Source: an uncultured Ruminococcus sp.
GTDB lineage: Bacteria > Bacillota > Clostridia > Oscillospirales > Acutalibacteraceae
NCBI GenBank assembly: GCA_902802985.1
Contig: CADCOE010000007.1
Location: 1 to 42,922 of the forward strand
Length of the DNA stretch: 42,922 nucleotides
Direction of reading: 5' to 3'
Shown here: positions 1 through 7,770 of the stretch, in pieces
How positions within the stretch are numbered: position 1 is the stretch's first letter
How the letters are laid out: each line of letters opens with the position of its first letter
Translations under genes and position numbers: made by a program
Notes under the pieces: generated by a model
Seen by the model: the letters and a program-made list of their open reading frames with translations, nothing else
Databases searched by the model: none
What the model was told of the DNA's origin: nothing

Positions 1-11
1 ATTGGCGCAAG

Positions 12-85
12 TGGAGCGGGTGATGGGAATCGAACCCACACAACCAGCTTGGAAGGCTGGGGTTCTACCACTGAACTACACCCGC
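12..85 (-). tRNA. tRNA-Gly (anticodon TCC)
   Basis: Read on the minus strand, the sequence folds as a cloverleaf: acceptor stem GCGGGTG pairs with CACCCGC, followed by T and an encoded CCA. The anticodon loop is CTTCCAA, giving anticodon TCC (glycine, GGA/GGG codons). The T-loop GGTTCGATTCC is canonical. The length is 74 nt including CCA. It lies downstream of and co-oriented with the clpE-like gene but has its own promoter. Confidence 0.96.
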
Positions 86-103
86 GTGTCAGCGACGGTT
101 ATT

Positions 104-132
104 ATATTACCATACCCGTCGCAGTTTGTCAA
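104..132 (-). promoter_or_regulatory. sigma-A-type promoter of tRNA-Gly
   Basis: Minus strand: TTGACA, 17-nt spacer, TAATAT. The -10 ends about 18 nt before the tRNA 5' end, so the predicted leader is very short, as expected for a tRNA gene. No hairpin terminator is visible between the clpE-like stop codon and this promoter, only T-rich tracts. Confidence 0.8.
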
Positions 133-172
133 GTACTTTTTTTAAATTTTTTCTAATTTTTTCTATTTTTGA

Positions 173-2494
173 TTACAATACTTCCAATTGGATATTTTCA
201 TTGTCTGCTGTAACCTTGATAGACGAAATAGTATTCATTTTACTGTCAACAATAGCAGAAGCAATCCGGTCTTCCACTTCCCGACGAATAAGATTTCTAA
301 GATCACGGGCGCCGCTTTTGCCGCCATACGACTTTTTAGCCAGAATACGCTGTGCTGCTTCATCAAAGCTGAATGCAATTCCCTTTTCTTTTAATGACTC
401 AACATATTCATTGAGCATCAATGCAGCAATTTTGACGAAATCGTCTTCTGACAACTGTTTGAAAATGATAATCTCATCCAGTCTGCTCAAAAACTCCGGA
501 CGGAGAAATTCTGAAAGTGCTGCCCTTACTTTTTCATTGGTGGCCTCCGCCTGTGTTTTGGCAAATCCAAGTGCATTTTCACGTCTTTCACTGCCGGCAT
601 TCGATGTCATTACGATGACAGTATTGCTGAAGTTAACTTTTCTTCCCTGTGCATCCGTAAGTACGCCTTCATCGAGTATTTGAAGAAGAATATTTAAAAC
701 ATCGGGATGTGCCTTTTCAATTTCATCGAAAAGCAGAACAGAATAAGGTCGACGGCGAACCTTTTCCGTTACCTGACCTGCCTCTTCATAACCCACGTAT
801 CCCGGCGGTGAGCCAATAATTTTGGACACAGAATGTTTTTCCATAAATTCCGACATATCCAACCTTATCAATGTTTCCGGTGTGTTGAATAAATCCTCAG
901 ACAGTACCTTTACCAGTTCTGTTTTACCTACGCCTGTCGGTCCTACAAAAATAAATGAAGCCGGTCTTCTGCGAGGACTTATTTGTACACGACTGCGTTT
1001 GACAGCGGCTGCCAAAGCCTTTACTGCCTCATCCTGTCCAATAACCTTTGATTTCAGGTGAGCTTCCAGATCAGAAAGCTTATTAAGCTCATTTTCCTGT
1101 ACTTTAGATGCCGGTATCCCTGTCCAAAGTTCAATTACGTGAGCAATATCTTCTTCGGTAACAGCAGCTTCGAGGGATGTTTCATCTGTTTCGTCAATCT
1201 GTTTTTTCAGCTTTGCAATGTTAAACCGAGTATTAGCGAGCTTTTCGTAGTCAATTTCAGACTGAGAGGACAATTCTTCCTCCTCTTCCTGAAGTTCTTT
1301 GAGATGGGCTGTATCTCTGTCATAATCCTCTAACTGCTTATTTCTGAGAGCGGCATAAGTACAGGATTCATCAAGGAGATCGATTGCTTTATCCGGAAGG
1401 AAACGATCAGTAATATATCTTTCCGAGAGAACTACGGTTTTTCTAACGATGTCATCAGACATTGTAACTCTATGATAAGTTTCGTAATAGGACTTTATTC
1501 CTAAAATAACTTCTATGGTTTCCTGTATAGAAGGTTCTGCCACCGTTACAGGTTGGAAGCGTCTTTCCAGAGCGGCATCTTTTTCTATGTATTTTCTGTA
1601 TTCATTGAACGTAGTAGCACCTATCACCTGTATCTCGCCACGAGAAAGAGATGGCTTCATAATATTAGCTGCATTCATTGAGCCTTCCGACTCGCCTGTT
1701 CCGACAAGGCTGTGTACCTCGTCGATAAAAAGAATGATATTACCATCCGCTTTCACCTCATCGATCAAGCCCTTAATTCGGCTTTCAAATTGACCTCTGA
1801 ACTGTGTTCCTGCCACAAGGGCCGTCATATCAAGAAGATGAATTTCTTTGTTACGCAGTCGAAGAGGTACATTTCCTGCGGCAATTCTCAACGCAAGGCC
1901 TTCTGCAATCGCTGTTTTACCGACACCGGGTTCACCGATCAGGCAAGGGTTATTTTTGGTACGGCGGCTGAGTATCTGTATCACTCTGTCAAGTTCCTTT
2001 TCACGTCCGATAATACGGTCAAGTTTGCCGTCCCTCGCTTTTTGTGTAAGGTCAGTGCAGTATAAATCAAGGTGTTTGCGTTTACGCTTTTTTTCACGTT
2101 TTGTATTATCTGCTTTTCCCTGCTTTTTATCGCTGTTGGGCTTTGTTTCGGAAAGTGAGTCCGATGGCTCCTGAGAAGAAAACAGATTTTTAAAAAACGG
2201 AGGAAATGTGGAAGCTCCTCCCCTGCTGAAATCGTCCTCTTCCCCTTCGGCAGAATCAGACATATCCCCTGTTTCGTCGGGCATAAATCCGGATTCCATC
2301 AATTCACCCATCTGTTCCTGCATCATAGTAAGGTCTTCTTCGGATATTCCCATTTTTTCCATTATATCGGTTACAGGCTTAATACCAATCTCCTTGGCAC
2401 AGACCAGACAGTAACCTACCGTATTTGAACTGTCGGCAGTATTGGAAACAAATACCACTGCAGGACGTTTATTACATTTTGAACAAAGCATCAT
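173..2494 (-). CDS. clpE: ClpE-type AAA+ ATPase subunit of Clp protease
   Basis: This is a hexameric AAA+ unfoldase expected to feed damaged proteins to the ClpP peptidase in the cytosol. The N-terminus (about residues 4-33) carries a four-cysteine zinc finger, CxxC...CxxC, in place of the double Clp-N repeat of ClpA/ClpC; this arrangement is typical of ClpE. A charged linker (about 70-145) follows, then AAA module 1 with Walker A GEPGVGKT (187-194) and Walker B LFIDEVH. A coiled middle segment (about 395-430) comes next, then AAA module 2 with Walker A GPTGVGKT and Walker B LLFDEIEKAH. At 773 aa it is slightly longer than typical ClpE. The ATG is preceded by AAAGGAG. No CtsR-type operator was recognised upstream. 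The family call is firm; ClpE rather than ClpC rests on the N-terminal finger. Confidence 0.9.
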   Translation of the reverse strand: MMLCSKCNKRPAVVFVSNTADSSNTVGYCLVCAKEIGIKPVTDIMEKMGISEEDLTMMQEQMGELMESGFMPDETGDMSDSAEGEEDDFSRGGASTFPPFFKNLFSSQEPSDSLSETKPNSDKKQGKADNTKREKKRKRKHLDLYCTDLTQKARDGKLDRIIGREKELDRVIQILSRRTKNNPCLIGEPGVGKTAIAEGLALRIAAGNVPLRLRNKEIHLLDMTALVAGTQFRGQFESRIKGLIDEVKADGNIILFIDEVHSLVGTGESEGSMNAANIMKPSLSRGEIQVIGATTFNEYRKYIEKDAALERRFQPVTVAEPSIQETIEVILGIKSYYETYHRVTMSDDIVRKTVVLSERYITDRFLPDKAIDLLDESCTYAALRNKQLEDYDRDTAHLKELQEEEEELSSQSEIDYEKLANTRFNIAKLKKQIDETDETSLEAAVTEEDIAHVIELWTGIPASKVQENELNKLSDLEAHLKSKVIGQDEAVKALAAAVKRSRVQISPRRRPASFIFVGPTGVGKTELVKVLSEDLFNTPETLIRLDMSEFMEKHSVSKIIGSPPGYVGYEEAGQVTEKVRRRPYSVLLFDEIEKAHPDVLNILLQILDEGVLTDAQGRKVNFSNTVIVMTSNAGSERRENALGFAKTQAEATNEKVRAALSEFLRPEFLSRLDEIIIFKQLSEDDFVKIAALMLNEYVESLKEKGIAFSFDEAAQRILAKKSYGGKSGARDLRNLIRREVEDRIASAIVDSKMNTISSIKVTADNENIQLEVL

Positions 2495-2513
2495 AATATT
2501 ATTTGGCTCCTTT

Positions 2514-2531
2514 CAGCAAAAGCATTTGCTG
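2514..2531 (-). promoter_or_regulatory. leader hairpin just upstream of the clpE-like start
   Basis: A perfect 7-bp inverted repeat (CAGCAAA / TTTGCTG, 4-nt loop) lies between the predicted promoter and the AAAGGAG ribosome binding site, only a few nt from it. It could influence translation or mRNA stability. It lacks a T-run, so it does not look like a terminator. The function is inferred only from position. Confidence 0.45.
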
Positions 2532-2547
2532 TTTTCTATGATTGTTT

Positions 2548-2577
2548 ATCATAACACATTTTATATGTCATTGTCTA
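2548..2577 (-). promoter_or_regulatory. probable promoter of the clpE-like gene
   Basis: Minus strand: TAGACA, 18-nt spacer, TATGAT. It overlaps the 3' end of pgsA, so the clpE-like gene can be transcribed apart from the pgsA operon. Confidence 0.5.
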
Positions 2578-3178
2578 TAAAATTATCCGTTTTTTTGTCT
2601 TTTTCTTTCTTTTCTCTTTCTTGAATGAGCTTAAAAAATAAAATAGCATAATTCACCAGTGAAAAAATCATTGCTGCCGTTGTTATCGCAAACATTGTGA
2701 TAAGCATTGGTTTGTTGGTAATGTTCCATATCGCTTTAAACAATACGATAGTAACAACAGAAGTATAAAAAATAGCTGTTGACATTTTTCCGTACCATTT
2801 GGCGGCAGGTGGCTTTATTTTTAGCTTTAAAAGGATACAGCCTCCACTGAGCATCAATAATTCTTTGCAAAACAATACAATAACCAAAATCAACAATGAA
2901 GGATACAAGATATTAATACAGATTACTACAGCAATCAAAGTCAGTTTGTCTGCAATGGGATCCAGTATTTTTCCTAATTGTGTAATCAAATTAAATTTGC
3001 GGGCAATCAGTCCGTCAAACATATCACTTACCGCAGAAATCAACATCATCACACCTGCACCGATGTAATTTTCATTGAGCAAAAATTTTACCAAAGGGAT
3101 AATAACCACTATCCTTAACAGCGTCAGGAAATTGGGTACGGTAAGATTTCTTTTTATGCTGGATGTTACCTTATCCAA
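2561..3178 (-). CDS. pgsA: CDP-diacylglycerol--glycerol-3-phosphate 3-phosphatidyltransferase
   Basis: This integral membrane enzyme makes phosphatidylglycerol phosphate from CDP-diacylglycerol and glycerol-3-phosphate, the committed step to phosphatidylglycerol. The CDP-alcohol phosphotransferase signature is intact around residues 53-75: DG, two residues, AR, eight residues, G, three residues, D, three residues, D (seen as DGLIAR ... GKILDPIAD). The N-terminal NLTVPNFLTLLRI region and several hydrophobic segments fit the family, and 205 aa is a normal length. The start codon is TTG, chosen because AAGGAG lies about 8 nt upstream and no ATG occurs before the conserved N-terminus. It follows the CvpA-like gene by 39 nt, probably in one operon. 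Confidence 0.93.
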   Translation of the reverse strand: MDKVTSSIKRNLTVPNFLTLLRIVVIIPLVKFLLNENYIGAGVMMLISAVSDMFDGLIARKFNLITQLGKILDPIADKLTLIAVVICINILYPSLLILVIVLFCKELLMLSGGCILLKLKIKPPAAKWYGKMSTAIFYTSVVTIVLFKAIWNITNKPMLITMFAITTAAMIFSLVNYAILFFKLIQEREKKEKDKKTDNFIDNDI

Positions 3179-3217
3179 TCGTAAAACTCCTTTCGTCAGT
3201 TATTGCGTATATTCGGT

Positions 3218-3928
3218 TTATATAGCAGACATAGCGGAAATAATGGCATCCGGAATACTAAGCTTATAAATACCTCCATACAAATAGGAACTGTCGATCA
3301 TTGCCTGAACGGCTGCATAATTATCGGGGCTGAAAAACATCATTGTAAAATGCATTACCATTCCAAATATCATAATAATGATCACGGCTTCTGCCATCCC
3401 CAATATAGCTCCGCCCATTTTATTTGCCATACTAAGGTTTGCAAAATCAATCGTTTTGGTTAATATGTTCGCAACAATTTTTAAAACAGTAACAAAAATC
3501 ATAAACAAAAGTGCCGACAATGCGATTGTGATTAAATTAATGACAGTAGGTCTGATCATAGACTCAATCAATTCAGGAACAGAAAGACCGGTAGAGGATA
3601 TTTGTTCTGCCAAACTGTTGTTATTAATTCCCATTAATTCAAATGCATTGATCATTACGTCGGGTAAAGAGTTGAAGAGACACTGTGCTTTTTCAGAGGC
3701 ACCGGAAGCACCGGTAAGCGTTTCCAGTGAAGCAGCTACTGTATCTTGTATTTTGTCCATAAACAGGGTTTGATAAACAGTTGACGCCAAAAATGATGCC
3801 ACAAATGAGGATAGTGCCGCCGAAACAAGAGAACCAAACATTCCCAGTACAGAATATATGACGCCCTTTTTGTATCCGCTTATCACGAAGAAAGCAATGA
3901 TCAATAAAACAAACAAATCAAAAACCAT
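3218..3928 (-). CDS. CvpA-family membrane protein
   Basis: The N-terminus, with the pattern VFDLFVLLIIAFFVISGYKKG, is typical of CvpA/colicin V production proteins: a hydrophobic helix followed by a G-x-x-K-G turn. About four membrane segments are predicted across 236 aa, with a long extracytoplasmic or amphipathic middle region (about residues 70-130). In other bacteria the family is linked to colicin V export and envelope homeostasis; the biochemical role is unclear. The start was moved 28 codons inside the longest open frame because GGGAGGG lies directly before this ATG. pgsA follows 39 nt downstream. Confidence 0.8.
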   Translation of the reverse strand: MVFDLFVLLIIAFFVISGYKKGVIYSVLGMFGSLVSAALSSFVASFLASTVYQTLFMDKIQDTVAASLETLTGASGASEKAQCLFNSLPDVMINAFELMGINNNSLAEQISSTGLSVPELIESMIRPTVINLITIALSALLFMIFVTVLKIVANILTKTIDFANLSMANKMGGAILGMAEAVIIIMIFGMVMHFTMMFFSPDNYAAVQAMIDSSYLYGGIYKLSIPDAIISAMSAI

Positions 3929-3964
3929 TTTTAACCCTCCCGATTTTTTAACTTCACAGTCTAT

Positions 3965-3993
3965 ACTATAACATATTTTTCGAGTAACTACAA
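3965..3993 (-). promoter_or_regulatory. promoter of the cvpA-pgsA unit
   Basis: Minus strand: TTGTAG, 17-nt spacer, TATAGT, about 35 nt before the CvpA-like start codon. Confidence 0.6.
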
Positions 3994-4114
3994 GCAAAAT
4001 TTCCCGATACAAACATTATATTCATCGAAATAACAATAGGTTCTCACGATAAGTTTTCAATGTGATCCTTAGTGATAATATTCATTCACATCCATCAAAA
4101 GTCTGTCTGCCCAT

Positions 4115-4156
4115 AAAAAAACAGATACCGATTGTTCTTTCATCAATCGGTATCTG
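4115..4156 (-). terminator. intrinsic terminator of the rnf operon
   Basis: Minus strand: a 13-bp perfect stem (CAGATACCGATTG / CAATCGGTATCTG) with a 9-nt loop, followed by a run of seven T. It lies about 30 nt after the rnfB stop and separates the rnf operon from the cvpA promoter. Confidence 0.9.
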
Positions 4157-4188
4157 CCAGAATAATTGCATCTAAAAATGTCAATCTA

Positions 4189-5025
4189 TCAAGTTTCTTT
4201 TTTTACACTGTGCATTCCCCTCAAGTCTGAGATCATAATACAACCTGTGGTGCAGTTTTTGGCACATACACCAAAGTCTTTGCAGTCATTACATTTTTTA
4301 TAATCAATAACGGCAACATTATCCACTACTTTGATGGCACCGGACGGACAGACACGCTCACATTTTTTACATCCGATACAACCGTTGGAACACACTTTGC
4401 GTGTTACTGCTCCTTTATCGCAGTTGCTGCAGGTGACAACCACTTTCTCTACGTCGGGCACCAATGAGATCAAATGGTTAGGACAAGTTCGGGTACAAAT
4501 ACCACAGCCAATACATTCCTTTGTATTGACGTGTGCCACACCATCCTTGATCTCAATCGCATTTTGAGGACAAGCATTCATACAGTCGCCCAGTCCCAGA
4601 CAACCGTATGTACAGCTGCCTTTACCGCCATACATCAGTTTGGCAGCAGCACAGCTCTGTATTCCCTGATAATCCACTTTATCCTGTGTTTTATGGCAGT
4701 TTCCCGCACAGTGTACCACTGCTACCTGCTCCACAACGTCTTCAAATGCGACTCCTAGTATCTCGCTAAGCTGTTTGGCTACGCCATCTGCTCCCGGAAC
4801 GCACAAATTGGCAGGTGTATCGGAATTTTCGCAAAGTGCCTTGGCATATCCGTCACAGCCGGCAAATCCGCAGGCACCACAGTTCGCACCGGGTAAGCAT
4901 TCTCTGACAGCCGGAAATCTTTCATCCTCCTTAACTGCCATCAGCTTTGAGGCGATGACCAGTACAGCACCGCAAATAATTCCAATGATCACTACAGGTA
5001 TTACCGCAGTAAGAATTGCTTCCAT
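4189..5025 (-). CDS. rnfB: Rnf complex iron-sulfur subunit RnfB
   Basis: RnfB is the ferredoxin-facing electron-entry subunit of the Rnf ferredoxin:NAD+ oxidoreductase at the cytoplasmic membrane. An N-terminal hydrophobic anchor (about residues 5-27) is followed by a 4Fe-4S domain with motif CLPGANCGACGFAGC (about 43-57). A ferredoxin-like region then carries CLGLGDCMNACP, CIGCGICTRTCP and CIGCKKCERVCP, with a last cysteine group near the C-terminus (CNDCKDFGVCAKNC). The length of 278 aa is normal for Firmicutes RnfB. GGAGGTG precedes the ATG. It is the last gene of the operon, 16 nt after rnfA. Confidence 0.96.
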   Translation of the reverse strand: MEAILTAVIPVVIIGIICGAVLVIASKLMAVKEDERFPAVRECLPGANCGACGFAGCDGYAKALCENSDTPANLCVPGADGVAKQLSEILGVAFEDVVEQVAVVHCAGNCHKTQDKVDYQGIQSCAAAKLMYGGKGSCTYGCLGLGDCMNACPQNAIEIKDGVAHVNTKECIGCGICTRTCPNHLISLVPDVEKVVVTCSNCDKGAVTRKVCSNGCIGCKKCERVCPSGAIKVVDNVAVIDYKKCNDCKDFGVCAKNCTTGCIMISDLRGMHSVKKET

Positions 5026-5041
5026 TTTTCAAGCACCTCCG

Positions 5042-5632
5042 TTAAGCAAACAAATTTTCGATCACTCCGCCGAAGCCAAGGAACGAAAGTGAGGTAATGG
5101 CAGCGGCAACCAACGTAATGGGCAGTCCCTTGAAGCTTTCGGGAACATCACTGCCCTCTATGGTAGAACGTACTCCCGAAAACATTACCATAGCAAGGAA
5201 AAATCCCAGACCGCTGCCAAGTGAGTTGACCATAGCTTCTATAAATGTATATCCCTCATCAATATTCAGAATGGTAACACCCAGAACAGCACAGTTGGTG
5301 GTGATCAACGGCAGATATACACCAAGAGATTTATGAAGAGAGGGAATATATCGTTTGAGTACGATTTCTACCAACTGTACCAATGCGGCAATCACTAAAA
5401 TAAAGACAATCGTCTGTAAATAACCCAATCCATTCGGATCCAGAAGAAAGAATTGTATTGGATAGGTTACTGCGGTTGCCATCAACATAACAAAGATAAC
5501 TGCAAGACTCATTCCCGTTGCCGAATCAAGCTTTTTGGAAACACCCAGAAAAGGACAAATACCCAGAAAACGTGACAATACATAGTTATTAATAAAAACT
5601 GCCGACAACAGTATAATAATCAGCTTAGTCAT
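5042..5632 (-). CDS. rnfA: Rnf complex membrane subunit RnfA
   Basis: RnfA is one of two homologous six-helix membrane subunits (RnfA/RnfE) thought to bind a membrane iron-sulfur cluster between them and to help couple electron flow to ion movement. The sequence shows six hydrophobic segments, the N-terminal NNYVLSRFLGICPFLG stretch with a conserved cysteine, and the central TTNCAVLG motif with the second cysteine. The length of 196 aa is typical. It overlaps rnfE by 8 nt, indicating tight translational coupling, and GAGGTAG lies upstream of the ATG. Confidence 0.96.
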   Translation of the reverse strand: MTKLIIILLSAVFINNYVLSRFLGICPFLGVSKKLDSATGMSLAVIFVMLMATAVTYPIQFFLLDPNGLGYLQTIVFILVIAALVQLVEIVLKRYIPSLHKSLGVYLPLITTNCAVLGVTILNIDEGYTFIEAMVNSLGSGLGFFLAMVMFSGVRSTIEGSDVPESFKGLPITLVAAAITSLSFLGFGGVIENLFA

Positions 5633-6314
5633 TTTCGGCTACCTCCTCTTTCTTCTCATCACAGCTTGTTTTGCCGCAGGCTCCTGCCTGAGGACAACCC
5701 TCACAGCCAAAATCTTTCTTTTTGGGCTTATGTTTTCCAAGCTTGTTGACCGCAGCAATCAGCAATCCAAATACGAAAAATCCTCCCGGAGCCATCGTCA
5801 GAATAGAGATATGATTATCAATCAGTACAGGGATCTCCCATCCGGCAAACGTACCGTTGCCGAAAATTTCACGAATGGTCGCCATCAGAAACAATGCCAG
5901 CGTAAAGCCCGCACCCATTCCCAATGCATCAATCGCAGAATCAAATACCTTATTTTTGTTGGCAAACATTTCCGCTCTGCCGAGAATGATACAGTTAACA
6001 ACGATCAGCGGCAGATAAATACCAAGCGATTGATCCAGTGCAGGTGCAAATGCTTTAACCAGCATCTGTACCATAGTCACAAAACCGGCAATCAAAACAA
6101 TGTAACATGGAATACGTACTTTATCAGGAATGACGTTACGCAGTGCAGAAATAACAATATTGGAACAAAGCAAAACGATGGTAGCTGCTGCTCCCATACC
6201 GAGAGCATTCAATACACTGGTTGAGGTAGCAAGTGTCGGACAGGTTCCGAGAACGAGCACCAGAACGGGATTTTCTTTGATAATTCCCTTTGTAAAATTT
6301 TTAAGTGTACTCAC
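5625..6314 (-). CDS. rnfE: Rnf complex membrane subunit RnfE with a cysteine-rich tail
   Basis: This is the partner of RnfA in the Rnf membrane domain. The conserved ENPVLVLVLGTCPTLA and VNCIILGRAEMFA motifs contain the cysteines expected for the RnfA/RnfE cluster. The start is GTG, overlapping the rnfG stop by 4 nt, with AAAGGAGG upstream. At 229 aa it is extended: after the last membrane helix there is a basic stretch (KHKPKKKD) and then four cysteines within about 15 residues (CEGC...C...C). That pattern could bind a metal or iron-sulfur cluster on the cytoplasmic face. The core assignment is secure; the tail's function is inferred from spacing alone. Confidence 0.95.
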   Translation of the reverse strand: MSTLKNFTKGIIKENPVLVLVLGTCPTLATSTSVLNALGMGAAATIVLLCSNIVISALRNVIPDKVRIPCYIVLIAGFVTMVQMLVKAFAPALDQSLGIYLPLIVVNCIILGRAEMFANKNKVFDSAIDALGMGAGFTLALFLMATIREIFGNGTFAGWEIPVLIDNHISILTMAPGGFFVFGLLIAAVNKLGKHKPKKKDFGCEGCPQAGACGKTSCDEKKEEVAEND

Positions 6315-6841
6315 AGTTTTGCCTCCTTTACTGCCTTAAACGCTTCAAACGCAGAAGCAATGGCCTTTTTATAGGCTGTAGAAGAAATGGTAGCACCCGA
6401 AACAGCATCTACATCCTGATAATTATTGACGGTTTTACCCTCAAACTTTTCTCTGTAGCCGGAATCGTTGTCTACCACACGGGAACCAATACCTCCGGTC
6501 TCGCTGTGGGACAGTGTCTTAATAGATTCAATACTGCCATCGGGGCGCACACCGCAAATCAGTTTAATGTCGCCGCCATATCCCTTTTGTGTCATCATAA
6601 ATACATAACCGGAGTCACCGCTGCCTTTATAAGCTTCTGTCACTCCTTCAGGAAGCTTTTTTATTTTCAATAATTCAAAATCGTCAGCTTCTTTGAGCAC
6701 TTCTGCTCTTGCCTGTGCCGCCGTCTGTTCCTCCGCCGCCTGGATGATCGGTGCCGTGATGGTATTGACATAAGCCAACAGTGCTGTAACGATCAGGCAA
6801 ATAGAGGCAAGTACAATGATCGGTTTTAATATATCTTTCAT
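6311..6841 (-). CDS. rnfG: Rnf complex FMN-binding subunit RnfG
   Basis: RnfG carries a covalently bound FMN on the outer side of the membrane. It has one N-terminal membrane helix (about residues 7-27) and then an FMN-binding domain. The flavinylation motif S-G-A-T is present as DAVSGATISSTAY near residue 150, with the second threonine/serine context typical of the family. Another family motif, GYGGDIKL, lies centrally. The ATG start shares one base with the rnfD stop (TGATG) and follows GGAGGTG by 7 nt; the GTG one codon earlier is less well placed. The length of 176 aa is normal. Confidence 0.94.
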   Translation of the reverse strand: MKDILKPIIVLASICLIVTALLAYVNTITAPIIQAAEEQTAAQARAEVLKEADDFELLKIKKLPEGVTEAYKGSGDSGYVFMMTQKGYGGDIKLICGVRPDGSIESIKTLSHSETGGIGSRVVDNDSGYREKFEGKTVNNYQDVDAVSGATISSTAYKKAIASAFEAFKAVKEAKL

Positions 6842-7770
6842 CACTTTGCACCTCCGACAAGGGGTTTATTGCGTGTCATCTTGGCAATGTAAGGTGTCAG
6901 CAGGTTCATCAGCAAAATGGAAAAAGACACGCCCTCGGGCAGATTGCCCCAAAAACGAATAAGTACCGTGATCAGTCCGCAGCCGATACCGAAAATGATT
7001 TTACCCCATTTAGTGGAGGGAGTCGTGGCATAATCCGTTGCCATAAAGAAAGCTCCCAGCAGTAAACCGCCTGCCATCAGCTGATAAAGTACATCTTTGC
7101 CGCAGATCAGTGACATCAGTGCTACCGTTGCAATAAAAGCAACCGGTGTATGCCAGCTGATGATCCGTTTGGCAAGAAGATAAATACCTCCCAACAGCAA
7201 TGCAAGGGCACAGGTTTCTCCAAGACAGCCTCCGTGGTTGCCCAGCAGCAGCGTCAGGTACGAAGGCATCGAGGCGATCTCCCCTTTGGCAGCCGCAGCG
7301 AGCGGTGTTGCCGAAGATACCGTATCCGCTGTAACCGGTGCCGTCCAAGCCGTCATCGTACCGGAAAAAGCGGTCATCATAATAATTCTTGCTGTAATAG
7401 CAGGATTGGCAAAATTCTGCCCAATCCCTCCAAACAGCTGTTTGACAACAATAATAGCAACAATACTGCCAAAAGCCGCCTGCCACAGCGGAATACTGAC
7501 AGGAAGGTTGAACGCAAGCAATAAGCCGGTCACCACAGCCGATAAATCAGGAACGGTATTATCACGTTGGCAGAGCTTTTCAAACAAAAACTCTGAAAGT
7601 ACACATACTGCTATACAGACACCTATCACTAAAAGACTTCTCAGTCCAAAAATAATCACCGAAGCGATCGCTGCAGGCAGCAATGCAATAATCACATCAA
7701 GCATAATCGTTTGTGTTGTCCGTTTGCCCGAGATGTGAGGTGATACCGATGAGATCAATTTATTCATCAT
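6841..7770 (-). CDS. rnfD: Rnf complex membrane subunit RnfD
   Basis: RnfD is a multi-helix membrane subunit of the Rnf complex with a covalent FMN and is related to NqrB. The N-terminal SSVSPHISGKRTTQTIMLDV stretch is characteristic of RnfD. The flavin attachment motif appears as SSATPLAA near residue 155. The rest consists of about ten hydrophobic segments, and 309 aa is normal. It overlaps the rnfC stop as ATGA. A second ATG directly after the first is better spaced from GGAGGG and could be the true start, a one-residue difference. Confidence 0.95.
   Translation of the reverse strand: MMNKLISSVSPHISGKRTTQTIMLDVIIALLPAAIASVIIFGLRSLLVIGVCIAVCVLSEFLFEKLCQRDNTVPDLSAVVTGLLLAFNLPVSIPLWQAAFGSIVAIIVVKQLFGGIGQNFANPAITARIIMMTAFSGTMTAWTAPVTADTVSSATPLAAAAKGEIASMPSYLTLLLGNHGGCLGETCALALLLGGIYLLAKRIISWHTPVAFIATVALMSLICGKDVLYQLMAGGLLLGAFFMATDYATTPSTKWGKIIFGIGCGLITVLIRFWGNLPEGVSFSILLMNLLTPYIAKMTRNKPLVGGAK

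Noticed and set aside
126..683. 185-codon plus-strand frame opposite the clpE-like gene
   Set aside because: Shadow frame; the clpE-like AAA+ motifs on the minus strand are decisive.
5730..6224. 164-codon plus-strand frame opposite rnfE
   Set aside because: Gln/Asn/Arg-rich shadow of a well-supported gene, without a ribosome binding site.
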